In this document: positions 20,293 to 27,245 of the stretch, one piece after another | Layout: every line of letters begins with the position of its first letter | How positions within the stretch are numbered: position 1 is the first letter of the stretch | Assembly: GCF_001425945.1 (NCBI RefSeq) | Contig: NZ_LMEB01000005.1 | Coordinates: 124,001 to 188,000, forward strand | From: Brevundimonas sp. Root1279 | GTDB lineage: Bacteria; Pseudomonadota; Alphaproteobacteria; Caulobacterales; Caulobacteraceae | DNA: 64,000 nt | Reading direction: 5' to 3' | Notes under the pieces: generated by a model | What the model was told of the DNA's origin: nothing | The model's database searches: none | The model's input: the letters and a program-made list of their open reading frames with translations, nothing else | Position numbers and translations under genes: made by a program

Positions 20293-20323
20293 GGCCGCCG
20301 CGGGAGACCGCGGCGGCCTTTTT
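20293..20323 (+). terminator. Intrinsic terminator after malA
   Basis: A perfect 11-base stem (20293-20303 with 20308-20318) with loop GAGA is followed by TTTTTATT, 24 bases after the malA stop. It separates malA from the following hexose transporter gene. Confidence 0.9.
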
Positions 20324-20383
20324 ATTGCGCGCAGGGCCCGCGCGGCGGCCACATTTGGTTACGAAATTCCTCAAACCGCTGGA

Positions 20384-20397
20384 CGGAAGCGTTTCCG
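20384..20397. promoter_or_regulatory. LacI/GalR-type operator before the hexose transporter
   Basis: CGGAAGCGTTTCCG is a 14-base near-palindrome with one mismatched pair and a central CG, the usual form of a LacI/GalR operator. It lies 58 bases before the MFS transporter ATG. It is unlike the TTTGCA repeats in the mal promoters, so a second regulator, not in this window, may control this gene. Confidence 0.5.
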
Positions 20398-20454
20398 GAT
20401 GGAACCAAGGGCTCAACGGCCGCGCGCGTTGGACGCCCGGCCACGGGGAGTGAA

Positions 20455-21969
20455 ATGACGGACCACCAAGCCTCCACGGTGCGCCGCACAGGCGCAGCCT
20501 TCGCCTATGTGACCACGCTGTTCTTCGCCTGGGGGTTCGCGACCTCCCTGATCGATCCGCTGATCGCGGCGGTGAAGGGGGTCTTCGACCTCAACTACAC
20601 CGAAGCGCTGCTGACCCAGTTCGCCTGGTTCACCGCTTACGGCATCGTCTCGCTGCCGGCCGCCGCCGTGCTGGCCAAGCTGGGCTACGCCAAGTCGATC
20701 GTCGGGGCCCTGGCGGTCATGGTTCTGGGCGCCCTGATCGTGCCGCTGTCCACCGTGATGGACTTCTATCCGGGCGTGCTGGTGGCCCTGTTCGTGATCG
20801 CAGCGGGCGTGACCCTGCTGCAGGTCGCGGCCAACCCCCTGGCGGCCTCGCTGGGCGATCCCAAGGGCTCGCACTTCCGCCTCGTCTTCTCGCAGGCCTT
20901 CAACTCGCTGGGCACGGTCGTCGGACCGCTGCTCGGCGCCACGGTCATGCTGTCGGGCGGCATCTTCGCCGTCGGCGGCGTCAGCGCCCTGGCCTCGCCC
21001 ACGGCCCTGATCCTCATCCTGCTCGGCGTCGGCATCGGCATCGTCGCCGGCGTCCTGATCGGCATGCTGCGTCGTGACGTGAAGGGCTGGCTGGCCATCG
21101 GCGCCGCAGCCGGCCTGGTCGTCGGCTGGGTGATCTTCCTGCACAACTACATCGGCGGCATGGCCGCGGCCGCTCCGGCCGTCGCCGCCGCCGAAGCCGC
21201 CGCCCCGGCCGTCGTCGATGGCGACGCCCGTGCTGCGACCCTGCGCAACATCGACACCATCTTCATCGGCCTGGCGATCTTCTTCGCCGTACTCGGCGCC
21301 TTCATCTGGAGCGTGCGCGGCAAGCTGACGGCGGCGACGGCCACCGCCGGCTCGGACACCCCGGGTTCGCCCCTCAAGGCGCTCGGCTCCGGCTGGGCGA
21401 TCTTCGGCGCCCTGGCCATCTTCGTCTACGTCGGGTCGGAAGTGACCATCGGCAGCCTGATGACCAACCTGCTGCATTCGGAAGGCACCCTGGGCCTGCC
21501 GATCCACGACGCCGGCCGTCTGGTCGCGCTCTACTGGGCCGGCGCCCTGATGGGCCGCTTCGCCGGCAGCGCCTTCCTGACCCGCGTTCCGGCCGGCGTC
21601 CTGCTGGCCGTCTGCACCACCTGCGCCGCGATCCTCTGCGCGATCGTGACCCAGACCGGCGGCGTCAACGCGGCCTTCGCCGCCCTCGCCGTCGGCCTGT
21701 TCAACTCGGTCATGTTCCCGGCCATCTTCACCCTGACCCTGGAGCGGTCCTCGGCCCCGGCTTCGGCCACCTCGGGTCTGCTCTGCATGGCCATCATCGG
21801 CGGCGCCGTCCTGCCGCTGCTGGGCGGCCGGGTCGCCGACACCGAAGGCCTGAACATCGCCTTCATCATCCCGGCTATCGGCTATGTGATCCTGACCGTG
21901 TTCGCCATTGCGGCGGCGCGCGCCAAGGTCGCGGTGTCGGACGTGGTGGCGGCGCCCGCCTCGCACTGA
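20455..21969 (+). CDS. FucP/GluP-type sugar:H+ symporter (glucose/galactose-like)
   Basis: This 504-residue major-facilitator protein has about 12 helices. The FucP-family N-terminus is FAYVTTLFFAWGFATSLIDPL (positions about 16-36), with QVAANPLAASLGDP near 123. A central Ala-rich loop (about 235-260) separates the halves. Family members import L-fucose, glucose, galactose or GlcNAc, and the glucose product of the adjacent glucoamylase and glucosidases makes glucose a sensible guess. The start is ATG 20455 with GGGGAGTGA upstream. A LacI-type operator precedes it and a hairpin follows it. Confidence 0.85.
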   Translation: MTDHQASTVRRTGAAFAYVTTLFFAWGFATSLIDPLIAAVKGVFDLNYTEALLTQFAWFTAYGIVSLPAAAVLAKLGYAKSIVGALAVMVLGALIVPLSTVMDFYPGVLVALFVIAAGVTLLQVAANPLAASLGDPKGSHFRLVFSQAFNSLGTVVGPLLGATVMLSGGIFAVGGVSALASPTALILILLGVGIGIVAGVLIGMLRRDVKGWLAIGAAAGLVVGWVIFLHNYIGGMAAAAPAVAAAEAAAPAVVDGDARAATLRNIDTIFIGLAIFFAVLGAFIWSVRGKLTAATATAGSDTPGSPLKALGSGWAIFGALAIFVYVGSEVTIGSLMTNLLHSEGTLGLPIHDAGRLVALYWAGALMGRFAGSAFLTRVPAGVLLAVCTTCAAILCAIVTQTGGVNAAFAALAVGLFNSVMFPAIFTLTLERSSAPASATSGLLCMAIIGGAVLPLLGGRVADTEGLNIAFIIPAIGYVILTVFAIAAARAKVAVSDVVAAPASH

Positions 21970-21991
21970 TCCGCTCGCCAAGCTGAACTGA

Positions 21992-22022
21992 GAGGGCCGT
22001 CGGGGCATCCCCGGCGGCCCTC
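21992..22022 (+). terminator. Strong hairpin after the hexose transporter
   Basis: The stem is 14 bases (21992-22005 with 22009-22022, one G-U pair) around loop CAT, starting 22 bases after the transporter stop. No T-tract follows, so it is a terminator-like or mRNA-stabilising hairpin and not a textbook intrinsic terminator. Confidence 0.55.
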
Positions 22023-22074
22023 ATGCGTTTCCGGGACGCCGTCACGATCGGGGCGGGAGTCGACGGAGCCGCAC

Positions 22075-22680
22075 ATGCGCGCCTGGGTGCTGGGTTTCCT
22101 ATTGGCGCTGGCCGCCGGCCAGGCCTGGGCCGAGGTGATGGTGACCTTCTACGCCCACCCCGGGGCGCGGATCCGCGGCAACGAACTTCTGTTCCCCCAC
22201 GCCTATGTGCAGGCCACCGGCACGATGCAGGACAGCGGGACGCCTGTGGACTGGTCGGCCGGCTTCACCGCCTACAGTCCGGGGCCGCAGCTGCTGTTCT
22301 CCAAGGGGCGCGGCGTGGTGACCCATCCGGATCCCCGCTACATCGCCGAGGGGCGGCCGTTCCTGCGCCTGGCGATCAGCGACGACGCCTATCGCGCCCT
22401 GCGCGCCCGGGCCGACTGGTGGAACAGTCCCGAGGGGCGGACCTATGACCTGCGCCGCCGCAACTGCATCACCTTCATCGCCGACATGGCTCGGGTCGTC
22501 GGGCTACAGACCGCGCCGGAGCCGTCGATGAAGCCGGGGACCTTCCTGGAGGCGACGGCGGCGCTGAATCCGGCCGCGGCCTGGCGCGAGGGCGGCCAGT
22601 TGCAGCAGGCCGCGCCGGATGTCGTCGAAGCCCCGCCGACGACCGCACCCGCTTCGCCGGCGCCGGCCCCGGCCGGATAG
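22075..22680 (+). CDS. Secreted protein of unknown function with RRRNC motif, 201 aa
   Basis: The product begins with a clean signal peptide (1-19, ending AWA) and would be periplasmic or secreted. I cannot name the family. The segment RRRNCITFIADMARVVGL near 126-143 has the Asn-Cys-x-x-Phe arrangement seen at the nucleophile of some papain-like, NlpC/DUF4105-type enzymes. No partner His is obvious, so catalysis is speculative. The last 30 residues are Ala/Pro-rich. The ATG at 22075 follows GGAG at 6 bases. It converges on the halogenase-like gene with one base between the stops. Confidence 0.65.
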   Translation: MRAWVLGFLLALAAGQAWAEVMVTFYAHPGARIRGNELLFPHAYVQATGTMQDSGTPVDWSAGFTAYSPGPQLLFSKGRGVVTHPDPRYIAEGRPFLRLAISDDAYRALRARADWWNSPEGRTYDLRRRNCITFIADMARVVGLQTAPEPSMKPGTFLEATAALNPAAAWREGGQLQQAAPDVVEAPPTTAPASPAPAPAG

Positions 22681-22681
22681 G

Positions 22682-24193
22682 TCAGGCGTCGCCGGACCAC
22701 ATGTTGTTGGCCTTCAGGAAAGCTTCGTGGTCGGGCAGGGCGGCGACCGTGCGGTCGATGACCTCGGCGATGTTGCGCAGGCCGGCCGCCGAGCGCTGGG
22801 CGTCCTGGTACTGGTACAGCGGGTTCGGTCCGCGCGGGACGACGCCCTGGCCGTACATCACCGCCAGCCAGGAGCCCTGGCTGAAATACTCGTCCGCCCC
22901 GACCTGATAGAGCAGCGCCCGGTCGCGGAAGGCATCGACCCGTTCGGCCAGGCTGTCGGGGATCGGCATGGCCGCCACCTGCCGCCAGAACGGCGTGTCG
23001 TCCCTCTGGGTCGCGTGATAGTGCAGGATCACGAAGTCCCGGATCAGCTCGACCTCACGCCCCAGGCGGCGGTTGTAGGCGGCGATGTTGACGGGGCTGA
23101 AGTCCTTGTCCGGGAAATGCTGCAGCAGCCGCGTGATGCCCGCCTGGACCAGGTGGATGCTGGTCGACTCCAGCGGCTCGATGAAGCCGCTCGACAGGCC
23201 CAGGGTGACGACGTTCCGATCCCAGTATTTCTTGCGCCGGCCGGTGACGAACTTCAGCCCGCGCGGTTCGGCCAGGGGCTCGCCGTCGAGATTGGCCAGC
23301 AGAGTCTCGCGGGCCTGGTCGTCGGTGATGTGGTCCGAGCAGTAGACGTAGCCGTTGCCGGTGCGGTGCTGCAGCTGGATGCGCCACTGCCAGCCGGCTT
23401 CGCGCGCCGTCGACAGGGTGTAGGGCGAGACCGGCCCGACCTTGGCGCAGGGCACGGCCATCGCGCGGTTGCAGGGCAGCCAGTGCGACCAGTCTTCGTA
23501 GCCCGCCTTCAGCGCGCCCTCGATCAGCAGGCCGCGGAAGCCGGTGCAGTCGATGAACAGGTCGGCGGCCAGGCTGCGGCCGTCCTCCAGGGTGATGCTC
23601 TCGACGAAGCCGTCCCCGGCGCGCTGGACGACGTCGACCACCTTGCCCTCGACCCGCGTCACGCCGCGGGTCTCGCAGACCCGCCGCAGGTAGCGGGCGT
23701 AGAGGGTGGCGTCGAAATGGTAGGCGGTGAAAAGGCCGTTCAGCGGGTTGCGCGGATCGGGGCTGCGCACCCCGACCTTGCCCGCCTCGGCGGCGCACCA
23801 GCAGATCGAATAGCGCTCCAGGTCGTCGGCCAGGCCCTGGGCCTTGAGGGCGAAATAGGTCTGCTGGAAGTCTGCCAGGGTCGGTCCCGGGCCGAAGGTG
23901 CCGAAGGGGTGCAGATAGCGATGGCCCAGCGCGCCCCAGTTCTCGAGCGCGATGGCCAGCTTCAGGGTGGCCTTGGTCTCGCGCATGAACTCGGCCTCGT
24001 CGAGGCCGATCATGACGTTGAAGTCGCGGATCGGGGGCACGGTGGCCTCGCCGACGCCGACGATGCCGATCTCCTCGGACTCGACCAGGGTGACCTTGGC
24101 GTGCGGGCCGAGGGTGCGCTGCAGGGCGGCGGCGGCCATCCAGCCGGCCGTCCCGCCCCCGACGATCAGGACGCTGCGGATCGGCTCGGCCAT
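22682..24193 (-). CDS. Flavin-dependent tryptophan-halogenase-like protein
   Basis: This 503-residue FAD protein has GGGTAGW at about 12-18. Lys78 lies in ATLKLAIALENWG, matching the catalytic Lys of PrnA-type halogenases. The halogenase signature WxWxIP is altered: near residue 269 it reads WQWRIQ, with Gln in place of Pro. Homologues are common in Caulobacterales and Sphingomonadales beside TonB receptors and sugar genes, where their substrate is unknown. It is followed after 4 bases by the end of the O-antigen ligase gene on the same strand, so the two are probably cotranscribed. It may be a halogenase or another flavin monooxygenase. Confidence 0.85.
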   Translation of the reverse strand: MAEPIRSVLIVGGGTAGWMAAAALQRTLGPHAKVTLVESEEIGIVGVGEATVPPIRDFNVMIGLDEAEFMRETKATLKLAIALENWGALGHRYLHPFGTFGPGPTLADFQQTYFALKAQGLADDLERYSICWCAAEAGKVGVRSPDPRNPLNGLFTAYHFDATLYARYLRRVCETRGVTRVEGKVVDVVQRAGDGFVESITLEDGRSLAADLFIDCTGFRGLLIEGALKAGYEDWSHWLPCNRAMAVPCAKVGPVSPYTLSTAREAGWQWRIQLQHRTGNGYVYCSDHITDDQARETLLANLDGEPLAEPRGLKFVTGRRKKYWDRNVVTLGLSSGFIEPLESTSIHLVQAGITRLLQHFPDKDFSPVNIAAYNRRLGREVELIRDFVILHYHATQRDDTPFWRQVAAMPIPDSLAERVDAFRDRALLYQVGADEYFSQGSWLAVMYGQGVVPRGPNPLYQYQDAQRSAAGLRNIAEVIDRTVAALPDHEAFLKANNMWSGDA

Positions 24194-24197
24194 GGGG

Positions 24198-25550
24198 TCA
24201 GGCCAGTTCGCGGTCGGTCGGTCGCCCGGCCTTCTCTAGGATGGCGGCGCAAAGGGCGAAGAGGCAGGCCAGGGTCGCCGTGCGGAGCGGATAGTCGACC
24301 GCGGAGTGGGCCATCATCACGACCAGGCCGATGGTGGCGGCGCGCTGCAGATCGCGTTCGCGCGACGGCGGCGACTTCCAGGCGCTCCACAGGCGGCGGC
24401 CGAACCAGACGAGGACCAGGACGATCAGGATGACGCCGGGCCAGCCGGCCTCAAGCCAGGTCTCGAGGTATTCGTTGTGGGCGTGGTTGAAGAAGGTCGG
24501 ATCCAGCTGCTCCAGCGGCTCGACCGAGCGGAACACCACGTCGAAGCTGCCGATGCCTGAGCCGAGCGGCAGCCAGGCCTGGGCGGCGTCGGAGACGATG
24601 GGCCAGCCCTCGAAACGGCCCTCGGGCGCCGACTGGACGTCGAAGCGGGCCAGGATCGGCGGCAGGGCCAGGACGGCCACCGCGCCGATCGCCACTGCGG
24701 CGCCGCCGGCGAGGGTCAACAGGGCCTTGTTGGGTCGGCCGCGGCCGGCGGCGATCCAGGCCGCCAGCATGCTGGCGATGGCGACCGGGCCGAACAGGAT
24801 GACGCCCGCGCGAGAGCGGATGGCGGCCAGGCCGATGACCACCAGGCCCATGAACAGGGCGCCGAACCACAGGGCCCAGCGGCCGTCGTCGCGACGGCGC
24901 AGGGTGGCGGCGCCGAGGACGGCGGCGAACGGCGTGCACGACAGCAGCAGGGTCGCCAGGTGGTTGCGGTTGGCGAAGAAGCCGGTGACCGAACCGGCGC
25001 TGGTGGTCTCCCAGGGGTAGAGGGCCTCTCCGCCGCTGGCCAGCTGGGCCGCGCCGAGGATCACGCCGACCACGGCGGCCAGCAGATAGACGCCGATCAG
25101 GCGGACGGTGAAGCTGTGGTTGGCGCCGAGGACGGTCAGGAAGACCGCGGCCGGGGGCAGCAAGGCGAGGAAGGAGCGCCAGGTCAGGTCAGGGGTGACG
25201 CTGAGCGGGACCCAGCCCGGCTGGAGGCCGGCGAGCTCGAGCGCCAGGACCATCTCGTCGCGGCCGGGGAGGGCGGTCCAGAGGAACGGCGGCAGCGGGA
25301 TGAGCTGGATCAGGGGGATGGCCGCGACGGCGCCCATCAGGCTGAGCGCGAAGGCATGCTCGCGCCAGAGGCCGGTGCGGATCAGGCGCCCGGCGCCGAT
25401 AACCAGCAGCGGCAGGGCCGCGAGTTCGACGACGGCGAGGCGGAGCGCGTGCTCACGGCTGGCGCCGCCCAGGACAATAGAAAAAGCCAGTAGAACGATC
25501 GCCGCAATCGCGGCGAGGTCCCACTGGCCCTTCAAAAGCTTGTTCGGCAC
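24198..25550 (-). CDS. O-antigen ligase/polymerase family membrane protein
   Basis: This 450-residue inner-membrane protein has about 10-12 hydrophobic segments. The large periplasmic loop has the Wzy_C/O-antigen ligase pattern (a YPWETTSAGSVTGFFANRNH block near 176-195, and FFNHAHNEYLE near 355, whose HNEYLE is a family signature). It joins or polymerises undecaprenyl-linked polysaccharide at the periplasmic face. The start is GTG 25550. Its place next to the Wzc, Wza and CpsB genes suggests it polymerises that exopolysaccharide; ligation to lipid A is the alternative. The downstream halogenase-like gene begins 4 bases after the stop. Confidence 0.85.
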   Translation of the reverse strand: MPNKLLKGQWDLAAIAAIVLLAFSIVLGGASREHALRLAVVELAALPLLVIGAGRLIRTGLWREHAFALSLMGAVAAIPLIQLIPLPPFLWTALPGRDEMVLALELAGLQPGWVPLSVTPDLTWRSFLALLPPAAVFLTVLGANHSFTVRLIGVYLLAAVVGVILGAAQLASGGEALYPWETTSAGSVTGFFANRNHLATLLLSCTPFAAVLGAATLRRRDDGRWALWFGALFMGLVVIGLAAIRSRAGVILFGPVAIASMLAAWIAAGRGRPNKALLTLAGGAAVAIGAVAVLALPPILARFDVQSAPEGRFEGWPIVSDAAQAWLPLGSGIGSFDVVFRSVEPLEQLDPTFFNHAHNEYLETWLEAGWPGVILIVLVLVWFGRRLWSAWKSPPSRERDLQRAATIGLVVMMAHSAVDYPLRTATLACLFALCAAILEKAGRPTDRELA

Positions 25551-25594
25551 GCGTTACGTCTGCTCAGCGCGGGCGTTTCGCGGTCCGGTTCTGC

Positions 25595-25819
25595 TTAGTC
25601 GCTTTCCGAGTCGTCTTCGCTGATCACAACGATCGTGGCGATGAGAACGGCAGCGCCGATCAGGATGACCGGCACCGGGATGCCAGCGAACTCGGAGGCG
25701 GCGTCAGCGGAAGCGCCGACACGGTCACCGACGCGGGCAGTCGCGGTGTTGTTAGCAGCAGCGGCTTGGCCAGCCACGAGCAGCAGGCCTGCCGTAACTG
25801 CGGCGATGGTCTTACGCAT
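25595..25819 (-). CDS. Small exported protein with C-terminal membrane segment, 74 aa
   Basis: This 74-residue protein has a signal peptide (1-20, ending AAA). A short polar middle follows, then one hydrophobic helix (PVPVILIGAAVLIATIVVIS, near 48-67) and an acidic tail EDDSESD. I do not recognise a named family, but small proteins of this layout accompany exopolysaccharide genes in several alphaproteobacteria. The ATG 25819 follows AAGGGGATTAAGC, a good ribosome site. It has its own likely promoter (25879-25907), so expression could be stronger than that of the flanking export genes. Confidence 0.7.
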   Translation of the reverse strand: MRKTIAAVTAGLLLVAGQAAAANNTATARVGDRVGASADAASEFAGIPVPVILIGAAVLIATIVVISEDDSESD

Positions 25820-25878
25820 GCTTAATCCCCTTCTAATCAGGTCTTTGGTACGGGCTGGCCCGCGACGTATCGACAATG

Positions 25879-25907
25879 GGTATAGGCGGCGAAGGTTTCA
25901 AAAGCAA
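25879..25907 (-). promoter_or_regulatory. Sigma-70-like promoter of the 74-aa protein gene
   Basis: Reading leftward, TTGCTT (25907-25902) and TATACC (25884-25879) are separated by 17 bases in an A/T-rich stretch that stands out from its surroundings. The ATG is about 60 bases downstream. Confidence 0.45.
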
Positions 25908-25964
25908 TATGATTCCCCGCCTGACTGGTGCAAAGGAACCACAAACATCGGTTTACGGACGGTC

Positions 25965-27245
25965 TTATCGTACCGCAGTGACCGCGACGCGATCGATCCA
26001 GGCGATGGTGTTGACGCGCCGTTCGCCCGCCCGGGACGCCACCCGCAGCCACTGTCCGGGGCAGGAGGCGGGGACGGTGAATTCGGCCGCGATCGGGGTC
26101 CAGACCTCGGCCGGCGTGGGCGCGACAGGGGTGCTCAAAATGGTCAGATCGCCGGGGGCGCAGGTCACGGTCCAGGCCAGCCGCCGACCCGGATCGCCGG
26201 CCTCGGCGCGCGCTTCCGCCGTCAGCCGGTAGCGGCCGGGCGCCAGGAACATCAGCTGTTCCGCCACGTGAACGGAGGAATAGCCGTCGTAGTCGACCCG
26301 AAGGGCGGTGTCGGCGGGGCGGACGTCGTCGGCCACCATCTCGACGGTGACGCCCGCCTCCTGGGCCAGGCGCCATTGGAAGGGCGCGGGAATGTCGGGG
26401 GTGTCGAAGCCGCCGTTGGAGACGTTGGCGGCAGGCGGCCGGTTGAGGCTGGCGCGCACGGTGCGCAGCGCCGGCAACTGGCCCTTCTCGATGAGGTGCA
26501 TGTAGAGCTGGCTCAGCTCTTCATTGGTCAGCGGCGCCTTGCCCTTCTGGAGCATGACCGCCAGCGTCGCAGCGACCTGCAGCCCTTCAGTCGTGCCGTA
26601 CAGGCTGTCGAGGTAGGACTGCCGCCAGGGCGGGCGCTTGTCGAGCAGGGCGGCGACCTGGGGGAGGGCGCGCTGCGGATCGGCTGAGCTCGCCAGGGTG
26701 AACAGGCGGAAGACGCGCGGGCGGATGTCCTCGCGGCGCCGGACCAGGGTATCGGCGTGGGCGAAGGAGGAGGCGTAGTCGCCGCGCTTCAGCCGGTTCT
26801 CGACCAGCCAGGCGTGGGCGGGATCGTCCCGCAGGCTCCAGTTTCCGGCCAGGGTCAGGATCTCGTCGGCCGCAACGTCGCGTCCGGCCTTGGCCTCGCT
26901 GAGGCCGACGACGCGCAGGGCGCGGACGTCGAACGGCGCCTTGGCCAGAACGTCGCGGGCCAGGGAGCCGGCGTTGGCGAAGCGGCGCGAGTCTTCGGCT
27001 CCCGTCTTGGCCTTGGCGTTGACCCCCGCCGCGAACTCGGCCTCAGCCGCGCGCCGCAGGACGGTCGGAGACCCGGGGGCCACGCGCACCGCCATCTCAG
27101 GCGGCGCGCGCAGGATCGCGGGTTGCAGAAGGACCTGCCAGGCCAGCCACACGGCCCCGACCGTCAGGACGTAGGGGGCGTATTCGCCGACCTTGCCCAT
27201 GCGGCGCGCGAGCGGAGCGGCCGAGGGGTCCGTCTGGTCTCTCAA
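25965..27245 (-). CDS. Membrane-anchored TPR-like protein with carbohydrate-binding-like end
   Basis: This 426-residue protein is encoded between the Wzc-type kinase and the O-antigen polymerase genes. One membrane anchor lies at about 24-41. The middle (about 60-270) is helical and reads like degenerate TPRs. The C-terminal 140 residues start with NGGFDTPD and look like a CBM4/9-type beta-sandwich. Such proteins occur in exopolysaccharide loci and may hold the growing chain. The start shown is TTG 27245, overlapping the kinase stop as TTGA. ATG 27200 is an alternative that would drop 15 polar residues. Function is inferred from layout only. Confidence 0.65.
   Translation of the reverse strand: MRDQTDPSAAPLARRMGKVGEYAPYVLTVGAVWLAWQVLLQPAILRAPPEMAVRVAPGSPTVLRRAAEAEFAAGVNAKAKTGAEDSRRFANAGSLARDVLAKAPFDVRALRVVGLSEAKAGRDVAADEILTLAGNWSLRDDPAHAWLVENRLKRGDYASSFAHADTLVRRREDIRPRVFRLFTLASSADPQRALPQVAALLDKRPPWRQSYLDSLYGTTEGLQVAATLAVMLQKGKAPLTNEELSQLYMHLIEKGQLPALRTVRASLNRPPAANVSNGGFDTPDIPAPFQWRLAQEAGVTVEMVADDVRPADTALRVDYDGYSSVHVAEQLMFLAPGRYRLTAEARAEAGDPGRRLAWTVTCAPGDLTILSTPVAPTPAEVWTPIAAEFTVPASCPGQWLRVASRAGERRVNTIAWIDRVAVTAVR

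Noticed and set aside
17191..20352. 1053-codon open frame on the minus strand opposite malA
   Set aside because: No domain signature, composition of an antisense shadow, and it crosses the malA terminator and the amylase promoter.
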